Source: Flavobacteriaceae bacterium (lineage in GTDB: Bacteria; Bacteroidota; Bacteroidia; Flavobacteriales; Flavobacteriaceae). From it: a stretch of DNA of 59,370 bases. Position 1 is the stretch's first letter, and every line of letters starts with the position of its first letter. The notes under the pieces were generated by a model, which saw only the letters and a list, made by a program, of their open reading frames with translations, was not told the DNA's origin and searched no databases. The stretch spans positions 1 through 59,370 of the forward strand of contig JAKITV010000012.1 in the NCBI GenBank assembly GCA_021647885.1, read 5' to 3'. Positions 1-8,564 of the stretch are shown piece after piece. Position numbers and translations under genes: made by a program.

Positions 1-26
1 GTTTACATTAAAATTTATTTGTAAAC
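1..26. promoter_or_regulatory. Inverted repeat upstream of the mobile mystery pair (candidate operator)
   Basis: GTTTACA at 1-7 and TGTAAAC at 20-26 are perfect inverted complements separated by 12 bases. The repeat ends 17 bases before the start codon of the HTH protein at 44. A dyad directly in front of an HTH gene that leads a two-gene operon fits an autoregulatory operator; this role is inference. The window starts at the first base of the repeat, so it may extend further left. Confidence 0.5.
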
Positions 27-43
27 TTAAATCATTACGGATA

Positions 44-505
44 ATGAGAAATAAAAAGAAACTCATAATTGAACAATTGGATCAAAAACTAAAACCTTTT
101 CAAAAAACGGGAATGGTTCTGATCCCAAACAAAGGATGGATAAATACTATTCGTACTGCACTTAATATGACTATGGCTCAACTTGGAACCAAGCTTAACA
201 TCACTAGACAAGGCGTGAAAAGTATTGAGGAAAGTGAAGTGAAAGGCACAATATCAATTAATTCATTAAAAGAAGTTGGTAAAGCTTTGGATTTAAAATT
301 TGTATATGGATTCGTTCCAAAAGATGGGACTATTGACAATTTAATCAACTTAAAGTCTGAAAAATTGGCAAAAAAAATAGTATTAAGGACCAATCAAAAT
401 ATGAAATTGGAAGACCAAGGGATTGGAGATAAAAAAATTAATAAATCAATAAAAGACTTGGCTAATGAAATAAAAAGAGAGATGAGAAAGTCATTATGGG
501 ATTAG
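44..505 (+). CDS. Mobile mystery protein A (XRE-type HTH protein)
   Basis: This 153-residue protein has a helix-turn-helix at about residues 35-65 (IRTALNMTMAQLG...ITRQGVKSIEESE) followed by a conserved TISINSLKEVGKALDLKFVYGFVP segment, which together match the family called mobile mystery protein A (TIGR02612). Members are found beside a Fic protein, often on plasmids or other mobile DNA. The gene overlaps the following Fic gene by 10 bases, so the two are co-translated. The likely role is a DNA-binding repressor and/or partner of the Fic protein, perhaps acting on the inverted repeat at 1-26; no activity can be read from the sequence alone. The ATG at 44 is chosen because it leaves a full-length N-terminus. 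Confidence 0.85.
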   Translation: MRNKKKLIIEQLDQKLKPFQKTGMVLIPNKGWINTIRTALNMTMAQLGTKLNITRQGVKSIEESEVKGTISINSLKEVGKALDLKFVYGFVPKDGTIDNLINLKSEKLAKKIVLRTNQNMKLEDQGIGDKKINKSIKDLANEIKREMRKSLWD

Positions 506-1092
506 AATTACAATATACAGACAGACAAACACCTTTAGATGAAGAAGAAAAGGAAGGTCTAAAAATAAAATCAATAACTACACAAGGAGAGTTGGATGAA
601 TTTGAACAATTAAATATCGAAAAGGCAGTTGAATGGACTGTTCACGCCAATTTAAAACCTGAAAGAATATTGACAGAAAAGTTTATAAAAAACTTACACA
701 AAAAAATGTATGGTGATGTTTGGAAATGGGCAGGAGAATTTAGAAAGTCTAACAAGAATATTGGTATTAAATGGACACAAATTAGTATAGAGTTAAAGAA
801 CTTATTAGATGACACAAAATATTGGTTAGACAACAACACTTTTTCATCAGAAGAGATTTCCATTAGATTCAAACACAGAATTGTAGTAATTCATTGTTTT
901 CCTAATGGAAACGGAAGACATTCAAGAATGATGGCTGATATTATTATGGAATCTATTTTTGGGAAAGAAATATTCTCTTGGCATAAATTAAATATGGTTA
1001 AAGTGGACGATACAAGAAAAGAATATATTGCTGCTTTGAGGAAAGCCGACAATGGAAATATAAACCCATTAATCAAATTTGCAAAGAACTAA
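496..1092 (+). CDS. Mobile mystery protein B (Fic/Doc-family protein)
   Basis: The 198-residue product carries an intact Fic active-site loop HCFPNGNGRHSR at residues 133-144 (catalytic His133, phosphate-binding NGNGR), so it is expected to transfer AMP or another nucleotide phosphate group to a hydroxyl of a target protein. Near the N-terminus, T28-T-Q-G-E32 resembles the (S/T)xxxE inhibitory motif of self-inhibited Fic proteins, but Leu follows the Glu instead of Gly/Asn; this reading is tentative. It is the second gene of the mobile mystery pair (TIGR02613 type) and its ATG lies inside the end of the HTH gene. The pair resembles a toxin-antitoxin arrangement, but toxicity has not been inferred from any motif beyond Fic. 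Confidence 0.85.
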   Translation: MGLELQYTDRQTPLDEEEKEGLKIKSITTQGELDEFEQLNIEKAVEWTVHANLKPERILTEKFIKNLHKKMYGDVWKWAGEFRKSNKNIGIKWTQISIELKNLLDDTKYWLDNNTFSSEEISIRFKHRIVVIHCFPNGNGRHSRMMADIIMESIFGKEIFSWHKLNMVKVDDTRKEYIAALRKADNGNINPLIKFAKN

Positions 1093-1268
1093 AGCTAACT
1101 CAAGAAGAACTAAGTTAAAAAACAATTTTTTTTTAGTTCATTGCTTCTGAATTTACTATCGGAAAATCCTCATAAACGAACAATCGGGAGTTTTTATTTA
1201 CTAAATTAGTTATCTAAACCAATACAACTAATCTTACACACGACTGTTAACAAACATTATAATCTAAA

Positions 1269-1913
1269 TTGAAAATAGTCAAAAAAATACTTAAATGGGT
1301 TTCATATATTTTAGCAATTCCTGCTATTTATTTAGTTGTTTCATTCATACTAACTGCTATAACAGTAGAGGAATTAGATCAAAGTTCTGCAAATAACAAA
1401 ACTATTTATTTACAAACTAATGGTCTTCATTTAAACATTATCATTCCAAAAAACGATATTGATATTGACCTTTTAAAAAATTTAGAAGTTATGGAAAGCC
1501 AAAAATACATTTCATTTGGTTGGGGAGATGAGAATTTTTATATAAACACACCTACTTGGAGTGATTTAACTTTTAAAAATACATTTAGGGCAATGTTCTT
1601 GAAAAGTACAACTCTAATGCATATAACAAGATATAGTTATACAAGTGAACATTGGATTGAAGTAAAAGTTGACACATCTGAATTGAATAAACTAAACCAA
1701 TACATTAAAGGATATTTTAAAAAAGATGACAAAGGGAATAAGATAATCTTGACTGGTTTTGCATACTCAACAAATGACAGCTTTTATAAAGCAAATGGAA
1801 GTTATTCCGTCTTTAAAACATCTAATACTTGGGTTAATTCAGGATTTATAAAAAGTGGTTTAAAAGCTTGTTATTGGACACCTTTTGACTTTGGGTTAAT
1901 TAACAAATATTAA
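1269..1913 (+). CDS. DUF2459 / TIGR02117 family protein
   Basis: The 214-residue protein has one N-terminal membrane anchor (about residues 8-32) and then a soluble domain with TNGLHLNIIIP, FGWGDENFY and CYWTPFDFGL segments typical of DUF2459 (TIGR02117), a family of unknown function first noted near some urease genes. There is no urease gene here. The domain should sit in the periplasm. The reading frame starts at a TTG; no ATG in frame lies nearby upstream and the signal-anchor begins directly after the TTG, so this start is preferred. The gene stands alone, 176 bases after the Fic gene and convergent with the TonB receptor. Confidence 0.75.
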   Translation: MKIVKKILKWVSYILAIPAIYLVVSFILTAITVEELDQSSANNKTIYLQTNGLHLNIIIPKNDIDIDLLKNLEVMESQKYISFGWGDENFYINTPTWSDLTFKNTFRAMFLKSTTLMHITRYSYTSEHWIEVKVDTSELNKLNQYIKGYFKKDDKGNKIILTGFAYSTNDSFYKANGSYSVFKTSNTWVNSGFIKSGLKACYWTPFDFGLINKY

Positions 1914-1943
1914 AGCCTATTCTTATAGCGTTAAACTAAACAT

Positions 1944-4097
1944 CTACAAATTATCCAACTGGTTACTACTTTTATCTTCGCTAATGGTCCAAAAGAAACC
2001 TATAAAAAAGAATTGGTCTGCTGCTGGACGCAATGCTCTTCTTGCAAAATTGCCATTTAAATCTGGTGTATTTGCATATTGATAACCATTAATATTTTTA
2101 AAACCAAATACATTATTTACCGAGAAGTATAATATTTTTTGTTGGCTAATTAAATATGCCCAATTTAAACTCAAGCTATTGTAGGATTTTGTCTTTTGGT
2201 TTAAAAATCCTGTTTCGTTTGGATTTGTATAAGTTCTACCTGATGCAAATGCATAACTAAATCCGACTTGGCTTTTCCAATCGCTAATCCAATATTTTCC
2301 TACTAAAGATAAATTATGTGTGTTAGCGAAATTTGGTTGTGCTTCTATTGGATAGTTTCTGTAATCACGTTTAGTATCTAAATATGAGTAGCTTATCCAA
2401 TAATCGGTGTTTTTTATGCTCTTGCTATCTCGCCAAAACACATCTAATCCTTTTGCAAAACCAAAACCATTACTGCTATAGTCGCTACCAAAACTGGCAA
2501 AATTTGTATCGTATTTTACCAAATTGTTGTAATCTTTATAGTAAGCTTCTACTCTAAAAATCTTGCCTTCTCTATTAAGTTGATAGTTTAATATATAATG
2601 CGTTGTGTTTTGTGGTTTAACATCTTGAGTAAACTTTAAAATGTTGCTTGTTGGATTCTGATAAAAATCACCATAAGCTAAAGACACTTGGCTTTTAGCA
2701 GAGGTTTTATAGGCTAAAGATAACCTTGGAGCTATTGTAAAATCTTTAAATATCTCACTATATTCTGCTCGAATTCCAGCTTTCAACGCCAATTTTTTTG
2801 AGAAGAAAATATCAGCTTCAGTAAAAGCAGCACTTATATTATTGTTATAACCATAGCTAACTGGAGTAATAGTTTCATTTGAAAAATCTTCATTAAAATC
2901 GGTTGCAAAATATTCTACTCCAAAATTTAGTTTAAATCGGCTGCTAAAACGTCGTTTAAATTTTAGCTTTGCATGAATGGAGTTTTCGGTATCTTCAATA
3001 TTATTATCTATAAAATTAGTCTTCTCTTTGGTATGTGTATAGCTCATTCCTCCAAACACAGACCAGTTTTCGTTTAAAACTCCTTGATACGAACCGTTAA
3101 TATATAGGTTATCATTTTTCAATTTAAAATATGCGCCTTCACTAATATTTATGTCTTCTTGAGTGAGTTCAAAATTTGCAGAATCAAAAGCAGTATATAG
3201 TTTTAAGATGCCATTATCGAAACGTCTTCTAAAAACGGCTTCGCCAGAAAGTGCTTCGTAAGGTTTTATCCAATCGTTTCGATCTGGAAATAAAGCAACA
3301 TAAGGTGCTAAATTTATATAAGATGCGTTTACACTAATTGAACTTTTATTCCATTTTTGAGTATTACCAAGTGTAGCACCAAGTGTCATGATGCCAATAT
3401 CTGTTTTCTCCTGATCTGGTTCATCAATAGTATTTAAGAGTAGTACACTAGACAAGGCTTGCCCAAATTCGGCAGAATAACCTCCAGTCGAAAAAGTAAT
3501 TCCATCAAATAAAAATGGCGAATAACGACCACGTGTTGGTACATTATTTGTTGTTGGTGTGTAAGGCGTAAACACACGAATACCATCTATAAATATTTGT
3601 GTTTCTTCAGCTTCGCCACCACGAACAAATAAACGACCATCTTCGGCAACAGTTGTAGTGCCAGGAAGTGTTTGCAAAGCACCAACAAAATCACCTAATG
3701 CACTAGCTGTAGTAACAACATCTAAAGGTTTTAAAACTGTTATTTTACTGTTATCTCCTGCCGAAAAAGTTCCAGCAGATAGTACAACAGCATCAAGAGC
3801 ATTAACATCTTCACGAAGTTTTATTAGCAAATCTTTCATATAAGACACATCGCCAAGCATGGTAAATGTTTCGTAAGATAAATAGGATACTATTAAAGTT
3901 TGTGTGCCTGTCTCTTCTGTCTTAAACGAAAATTCTCCTTTATCGTTTGTTGTACTTCCATCGTAAGTGCCTTCTAAATAGATATTAGCTCCAATTATTG
4001 CAACACCTTTGTTGTTGGTTACTTTTCCGCTAATTGTTGATTGTGCAGTTATGCAATACGATACTAAAAAGAATAAAATAAGTAATTGAAGTTTCAT
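1944..4097 (-). CDS. TonB-dependent outer-membrane receptor with carboxypeptidase-regulatory-like N-domain
   Basis: The 717-residue protein starts with a signal peptide (cleavage near ITAQS), then a carboxypeptidase-regulatory-like beta-sandwich (about 21-105, SGKVTNNKGVAIIGANIYLEG), a plug domain (about 115-230, including LFVRGGEAEETQIFIDGIRV) and a beta-barrel to the C-terminus. It should import a ligand across the outer membrane with energy from TonB. It is shorter than SusC proteins (about 1,000 residues), lacks a SusD partner and stands alone, so it is more like a siderophore- or vitamin-type or orphan receptor; the ligand is unknown. Confidence 0.9.
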   Translation of the reverse strand: MKLQLLILFFLVSYCITAQSTISGKVTNNKGVAIIGANIYLEGTYDGSTTNDKGEFSFKTEETGTQTLIVSYLSYETFTMLGDVSYMKDLLIKLREDVNALDAVVLSAGTFSAGDNSKITVLKPLDVVTTASALGDFVGALQTLPGTTTVAEDGRLFVRGGEAEETQIFIDGIRVFTPYTPTTNNVPTRGRYSPFLFDGITFSTGGYSAEFGQALSSVLLLNTIDEPDQEKTDIGIMTLGATLGNTQKWNKSSISVNASYINLAPYVALFPDRNDWIKPYEALSGEAVFRRRFDNGILKLYTAFDSANFELTQEDINISEGAYFKLKNDNLYINGSYQGVLNENWSVFGGMSYTHTKEKTNFIDNNIEDTENSIHAKLKFKRRFSSRFKLNFGVEYFATDFNEDFSNETITPVSYGYNNNISAAFTEADIFFSKKLALKAGIRAEYSEIFKDFTIAPRLSLAYKTSAKSQVSLAYGDFYQNPTSNILKFTQDVKPQNTTHYILNYQLNREGKIFRVEAYYKDYNNLVKYDTNFASFGSDYSSNGFGFAKGLDVFWRDSKSIKNTDYWISYSYLDTKRDYRNYPIEAQPNFANTHNLSLVGKYWISDWKSQVGFSYAFASGRTYTNPNETGFLNQKTKSYNSLSLNWAYLISQQKILYFSVNNVFGFKNINGYQYANTPDLNGNFARRALRPAADQFFFIGFFWTISEDKSSNQLDNL

Positions 4098-4294
4098 TGA
4101 AATGTTGTGTTCGTTATTAATTGATACAGCAAATTTGCAACAGAAGATTGCTTTATTAAACTTATAATGACCGAATTGTAAAATTTTAATGATGAATTGT
4201 TTGTTGAAGATAGAAGCTGGAAGACCGATGATTGAAGGTAGTAATTTGGAAGATATAAGTTAATCATTATATTTATTGCACTAAAACAACCAAC
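4098..4294. other. Intergenic region between divergent TonB receptor and yhhN genes
   Basis: Promoters for both flanking genes should lie here. The part at about 4207-4260 (GAAGATAGAAGCTGG, GACCGATGATTGAAGG, TTGGAAGATATAAG) is purine-rich, non-coding and resembles degenerate 'gaagatggaagctggaag' spacer repeats that I remember from flavobacterial genomes. No strong stem-loop is visible. Confidence 0.3.
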
Positions 4295-4966
4295 ATGCTA
4301 ACCAACACAGAGAAATCCTTTAGCATTCTTTTTTTTATAATTGTTTTTGCTGAACTTATTTGTGGAAGCATGGAAAGTCTGTCACAGCTTCATTATTTCA
4401 CAAAGCCTCTTATACTTATTGCTCTTATCGTTTTCTTTTGCAAACAAGGCAATCTTCTAAATAAAAGAACGAGAAACATTACTTTATTTGCTTTAGTTTT
4501 TTCTTTAATTGGTGATGTTTTATTAATGTTTGTAGATACTTCTCCTAACTTTTTTATTGGAGGTTTAGTCGCTTTCTTATTAGCACATCTTATGTATATT
4601 TCGGTGTTTTTAAGATCGAGAAACAAAACTGCAAACATCTTTCCAATTATTGTAATTCTATTAATTTATGCTTCTGGAATTTTCTATGTTCTAAAAGATG
4701 GATTGGGAGAACTACTTATTCCTGTTTTGCTATACTTGATTGTAATTTTAGCCATGGTAGCCACAGCCTTTTTACGTAAAAGACATGAAGCCACAAACAG
4801 CTATAATTTGGTGTTTGCTGGAGCAATTTTATTTATGATTTCCGATAGTATATTAGCTCTAAATAAATTTTACCAACCTCTAGCATTTTCCAACATAAGC
4901 ATCATGTTAACCTATGCTTTGGCACAGTATTTAATTGTTTTTGGGATATTAAAACATAAAGATTAA
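4295..4966 (+). CDS. YhhN family membrane protein (lysoplasmalogenase-like)
   Basis: The 223-residue protein is almost entirely hydrophobic, with about seven to eight membrane segments, and has the FSLIGDVLLMF and MISDSILALNKF segments seen in YhhN/TMEM86 proteins. Characterised members hydrolyse the vinyl-ether bond of lysoplasmalogens; the conserved Asp residues of the two segments are the expected catalytic residues. Many bacterial members are found in species not known to make plasmalogens, so the substrate here is uncertain. It is a single gene, 82 bases upstream of the ECF sigma factor. Confidence 0.8.
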   Translation: MLTNTEKSFSILFFIIVFAELICGSMESLSQLHYFTKPLILIALIVFFCKQGNLLNKRTRNITLFALVFSLIGDVLLMFVDTSPNFFIGGLVAFLLAHLMYISVFLRSRNKTANIFPIIVILLIYASGIFYVLKDGLGELLIPVLLYLIVILAMVATAFLRKRHEATNSYNLVFAGAILFMISDSILALNKFYQPLAFSNISIMLTYALAQYLIVFGILKHKD

Positions 4967-5048
4967 CTATTGTAAAGATTAATATTGATTTTACACTTGT
5001 AACAAATATAGTTTTAAAGCTACTTATAGAGCATCTAACCAAACTGGA

Positions 5049-5543
5049 TTGAAAAAAGAATTAGAACATAATTTTGTTGAATTGCTCGAGAAGCATCAAA
5101 ACATTGTGCATAAAGTTTGCAGGTTATATACCAACAACCAAGATGCTCACAATGATTTGTTTCAGGAGATTACCATACAATTATGGAAAGCATATCCAAA
5201 ATTTCGTGGCGATTCTAAATTTAGTACTTGGATGTATCGTGTTGCATTAAATACTGCAATAACACTTTACAGAAAAAACAAGCGTAGAATTAGAACAGAG
5301 GATTTTGATGCATTTCAGTTTAAAATATCAGCTGAAGCTTATGACGATTCTGAAGAAGAACAAATAAAACTAATGTATAAAGCTGTGTATCAGCTTAATG
5401 ATATTGATAAAGCGCTTATCTTTTTATATTTAGAAGATAAGGGTTACAAAGAAATAAGTGAAACCATGGGAATTAGTGAGGTTAATGCTCGAGTAAAAAT
5501 GAACCGCATTAAGACTAAATTAAAGACCATTTTAAATCCGTAA
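5049..5543 (+). CDS. ECF-type RNA polymerase sigma-70 factor
   Basis: The 164-residue protein has sigma region 2 (about residues 12-78, with DLFQEITIQLWKAYPKF and FSTWMYRVALNTAI) and region 4 (about 112-160, KGYKEISETMGISEVNARV as the helix-turn-helix). Regions 1 and 3 are absent, as in group IV sigma factors. The frame opens with a TTG at 5049 and there is no in-frame ATG before region 2, so TTG is the preferred start. The next gene begins 4 bases after the stop and encodes a membrane protein, which is where an anti-sigma factor is normally found. Confidence 0.9.
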   Translation: MKKELEHNFVELLEKHQNIVHKVCRLYTNNQDAHNDLFQEITIQLWKAYPKFRGDSKFSTWMYRVALNTAITLYRKNKRRIRTEDFDAFQFKISAEAYDDSEEEQIKLMYKAVYQLNDIDKALIFLYLEDKGYKEISETMGISEVNARVKMNRIKTKLKTILNP

Positions 5544-5547
5544 CATT

Positions 5548-6189
5548 ATGGATGAATTAGAATTATTAAAGAAAGATTGGCAAAAGGACAAAAACAAGTA
5601 TCCTAAATTATCTTACGACGACATTTATAAGATGATATTAAAAAAATCGTCGTCTATTGTAAAATGGATATTTATTATTAGCCTTTTAGAATTTGCATTT
5701 TGGGGAATCATAACTTTTGCACTCAAAGACACTGAAAGCATGAAACGTTTTGAAAGTTACGATGCCGACAATATTATTATTCCTATCTCAATAATAAGTT
5801 ATGCTATTTTAGCATATTTTTTCTACAGATTTTTTATGAATTATAAAACTATTTCAGTTACTGATAGTGCCAAAGTTTTAATGGAAAACATATTAAAGAC
5901 TCGTAGAACAGTAAAACAATATGTCGCTTTTAATTTAATCTTTTTAGTAATCTCAACTATTGCTGTCCTATTTGTAGAGTTTGATAAAGATACTGAGCTT
6001 ATAAGCCAAGTAGAACAAGCATCAGCAAATGGAGAAGTTTTTATGTTTTACGCTAAAATAATTCTTGTAACAGCAGTAATACTAGCAGTAGCCATTGGTG
6101 TTTTATTGTTGTTTTATTGGTTAGTATTTGGTCTTTTATTAGGACGACTTAATAAAAACTATAAAGAACTTAAAAAACTAGAAGTCTAA
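5548..6189 (+). CDS. Membrane protein paired with the ECF sigma factor (possible anti-sigma)
   Basis: The 213-residue product has a short charged cytoplasmic N-terminus (residues 1-35, with LKKDWQKDKNKYPKLSYDDIYKMI) followed by four predicted membrane helices (about 39-58, 77-95, 128-148, 172-200). I do not recognise a named domain and see no zinc-binding anti-sigma motif (HxxxCxxC). Gene order and 4-base spacing suggest that it controls the preceding sigma factor, with the N-terminal tail as the candidate binding part. This is inference from context only. Confidence 0.6.
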   Translation: MDELELLKKDWQKDKNKYPKLSYDDIYKMILKKSSSIVKWIFIISLLEFAFWGIITFALKDTESMKRFESYDADNIIIPISIISYAILAYFFYRFFMNYKTISVTDSAKVLMENILKTRRTVKQYVAFNLIFLVISTIAVLFVEFDKDTELISQVEQASANGEVFMFYAKIILVTAVILAVAIGVLLLFYWLVFGLLLGRLNKNYKELKKLEV

Positions 6190-6226
6190 TTAATAAGTTA
6201 AAAAGACTAAAAACTAAAGACTAAAT

Positions 6227-7024
6227 TCACCACTTACGTTGTTTATTGAGTTCTTCTTTGGCTTCTAATTCTTTTTGAGGAATAACCTTTAAAAAAGATG
6301 GATGTTGCTCGATTGCATATTCTATTTTCTCTACAATTTCATCAATAGTTTCATTGTCGTAATCTATCTCTAAAGGTTTTTTGATTTCAAAAGATTGTAA
6401 AATATTTTTCTTTCTAATTCGTAAGCCTTTTTTATCGAAAGAACGTCTAAAACCATCAATAACAATTGGTACAACTATAGGTTTATAACGTTTTATAATA
6501 TGAGCAGTCCCTTTTCTAATTGGTTTAAATGGCGTTGTTGTACCTTGAGGAAATGTAATAACCCAACCATCGTCTAATGCTTTGGAAATATTAGAAATAT
6601 CGCTCATTTTTACTTGTCTATTTACATCCTTCCCTTCGGCTCTCCAAGTACGCTCAATACTAATAGATCCTGCGTATGCCATAATTTTTGGTAATAATCC
6701 AGATTTCATGGTTTCTTTTGCAGCTACATAATATACATTTAACTTCGGATTCCATAAATAGCCAATATTTTTTATAGTATCTACACGACCACTTAAGCTC
6801 GCATTAAATACATGAAACATGGCTACAACATCTGCAAAATAAGTTTGATGATTAGAAATAAACAGCACATTAGTATCAGGTAATTGGGTAATAAATTCTG
6901 ACCCTTCTATTTTCAATTCGTTAAAGCCTCTAAAACGTTGATGTGTTAAAATGCCCAATATTCTAATTAACCATTTTTTTAAAAAGAGTATATGACCAAA
7001 AGGATTTCTTTTAAATAATCCCAT
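6227..7024 (-). CDS. PlsC-type 1-acyl-glycerol-phosphate acyltransferase
   Basis: The 265-residue protein matches lysophospholipid acyltransferases: an N-terminal hydrophobic stretch, the acyltransferase motif SNHQTYFAD (residues 57-65), FPQGTTTPF and a VPIVIDGF motif. It should add the second acyl chain to lysophosphatidic acid, or to a related lyso-lipid, at the inner membrane. Two deviations from the textbook motifs are visible: the catalytic His59 and Asp65 are separated by five residues rather than four, and FPEG reads FPQG. The DNA confirms both. They may be a lineage-specific subtype, since the surrounding sequence is intact. The gene lies 43 bases downstream of the Nudix gene, same strand. 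Confidence 0.8.
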   Translation of the reverse strand: MGLFKRNPFGHILFLKKWLIRILGILTHQRFRGFNELKIEGSEFITQLPDTNVLFISNHQTYFADVVAMFHVFNASLSGRVDTIKNIGYLWNPKLNVYYVAAKETMKSGLLPKIMAYAGSISIERTWRAEGKDVNRQVKMSDISNISKALDDGWVITFPQGTTTPFKPIRKGTAHIIKRYKPIVVPIVIDGFRRSFDKKGLRIRKKNILQSFEIKKPLEIDYDNETIDEIVEKIEYAIEQHPSFLKVIPQKELEAKEELNKQRKW

Positions 7025-7067
7025 AATGTTTTGTTAGTTAGGAATGCAAAAATAACAAAATTAGAAA

Positions 7068-7709
7068 TTACATTACATTTTTTAGCAAGTCTTTTATCTC
7101 ACTTAACATCATTGCAGTTGCTCCCCAAACTATATGTCCATTAAGTTTATATGCAGGTACTTCTACTTCAATATTATACGATGTTTCCACAGGTGTACTA
7201 ATTACATTATCATCATTAATAAAATGATGGAGTAAAACCTCAATAACTTCTTCTACCTCATCATCCTGTTTTTTAAATGTAGGTGTTTCCTTTATAATCC
7301 CTAAAAATGGTTGTACATAAAAATTGCTTGGAGGAATATAGACTTCTGTTAATTGCTTAAAAACTTCAATATTCTGTATTGGAATACCAATCTCTTCAAA
7401 AGTTTCTCTTTTTGCAGTTTTTTCTAGCGAATCGTCTTGAGCTTCAAATTTACCTCCAGGAAAAGCAATTTGAGCAGAATGCACACCATTATAAGTATTT
7501 CGTAAAATTAAAACCAATTTTGTTTGCTGCTTTTTATCAGGATAAAATAATGCCAATACTCCTGCTCTACTTGCATTTTTCATCTTTTCTTTGTGCATTT
7601 CTATCAATTCTAATCGAAAAGGTGGAGACATTTTAAATTGAGATGCTTGTGCTGGAAGCGGGATATTTTTTATTTTTGATAGCGATATTAAAAATTTATC
7701 AAAATTCAT
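7068..7709 (-). CDS. NUDIX hydrolase, CoA pyrophosphatase (NudL-like)
   Basis: The 213-residue protein has the NudL/CoAse signature LVLILRN...HSAQIAFPGGK (about 65-87) leading straight into a Nudix box whose metal-binding part is R101-E102-T-F-E105-E106. These proteins hydrolyse coenzyme A or acyl-CoA to 3',5'-ADP and 4'-phosphopantetheine with Mg2+ or Mn2+. Length and motif order are normal for the family. It is probably co-transcribed with the plsC-like gene downstream, which links CoA turnover and lipid synthesis. It is divergent from the cyclophilin gene. Confidence 0.85.
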   Translation of the reverse strand: MNFDKFLISLSKIKNIPLPAQASQFKMSPPFRLELIEMHKEKMKNASRAGVLALFYPDKKQQTKLVLILRNTYNGVHSAQIAFPGGKFEAQDDSLEKTAKRETFEEIGIPIQNIEVFKQLTEVYIPPSNFYVQPFLGIIKETPTFKKQDDEVEEVIEVLLHHFINDDNVISTPVETSYNIEVEVPAYKLNGHIVWGATAMMLSEIKDLLKNVM

Positions 7710-7716
7710 TTATGCG

Positions 7717-7729
7717 ACCCATAATGGGT
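7717..7729. promoter_or_regulatory. Short perfect palindrome between divergent genes
   Basis: ACCCAT-A-ATGGGT is a perfect 13-base dyad in the 44-base gap between the start of the Nudix gene and the start of the cyclophilin gene. It could be a binding site, but no regulator is linked to it and it is short. Confidence 0.25.
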
Positions 7730-7753
7730 ATTTAATTATAAACCTTTTTTTTA

Positions 7754-8461
7754 ATGAGACTTGTATTTATTCATTTATTTATCCTTCTATTTCTGAATTG
7801 TGAAGGTACACAATCCAAAAAGAAATCTGAACCTACAAATTTACAAGTAAAACCAAAACAAGAGCAACCAATAAAAATTATTTCAAACAAAGAAGCTGAA
7901 AGAGAATTTCCAGTACTTACAAGTAAAAATGCTATGGAGTTCTTTTTAGAATACGAAAAACATAACAAAGAAAACAAAGTAAGAATAACAACCGATTTTG
8001 GTATAATTGATATTCTGTTATTTGAAAAGACTAAATTCCATCGTGCTAACTTCATATTTTTAACCAAACAGAACTATTTTAACGACACACAGTTTTATAG
8101 AGTAATTAATAATTTTATGGTACAAGCTGGAAATAGCGATGACAAAAAAACCTCTAGAAAACGTAAATATATAGGTAAGTATTTGCTCCCAACAGATACA
8201 AAACGAGGTTATAAACACGATAGAGGTGTTATTAGTATGCCAAGTGGCGAAATTGACAATCCATATAAATTAGCTTCGCCTTACGAATTTTTTATTGTGC
8301 AGCAACGTGGCGGTTCTCATTTTCTGGATGGCGATTATACCATTTTTGGCAAAGTAACAAAAGGTATGGAAGTTATAGACAAAATTGCTGCTGTTAAAAC
8401 CGATGATGCCGATTGGCCACTACACAATATCTACATTAAAAAAGTTGAAATTATTAACTAA
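7754..8461 (+). CDS. Cyclophilin-type peptidyl-prolyl isomerase lipoprotein
   Basis: The 235-residue protein has a lipoprotein signal peptide with the acylated Cys at residue 16 (LLFLNC), a charged linker, then a cyclophilin domain (about 76-235). FYRVINNFMVQAG matches the catalytic-arm segment FhRVIpgFMiQgG, with the catalytic Arg kept; the active site Phe/Met strand is intact. It should catalyse proline isomerisation in the periplasm or at the outer membrane, helping exported proteins to fold. An insertion of about 20 residues follows the catalytic arm (KKTSRKRKYIGKYLLPTD), as in other Bacteroidota members. Confidence 0.85.
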   Translation: MRLVFIHLFILLFLNCEGTQSKKKSEPTNLQVKPKQEQPIKIISNKEAEREFPVLTSKNAMEFFLEYEKHNKENKVRITTDFGIIDILLFEKTKFHRANFIFLTKQNYFNDTQFYRVINNFMVQAGNSDDKKTSRKRKYIGKYLLPTDTKRGYKHDRGVISMPSGEIDNPYKLASPYEFFIVQQRGGSHFLDGDYTIFGKVTKGMEVIDKIAAVKTDDADWPLHNIYIKKVEIIN

Positions 8462-8564
8462 TATTAATTTTATTTTTAATCTCTGTTCTTCATATTTTCA
8501 ATACCTTTATATTTGGTACTTTTCAAGTAAAATATCAACAATATTAATATAAAAACTCAATTAA

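Noticed and set aside
1093..1268. Possible terminator or small gene after the Fic gene
   Set aside because: The A- and T-rich stretches do not form a convincing stem, and no frame with a start codon and protein-like composition is present.
4207..4260. Purine-rich GAAG-repeat stretch as a possible tandem repeat or RNA
   Set aside because: The units are too degenerate to call a repeat array, and there is no pairing partner for a structured RNA.
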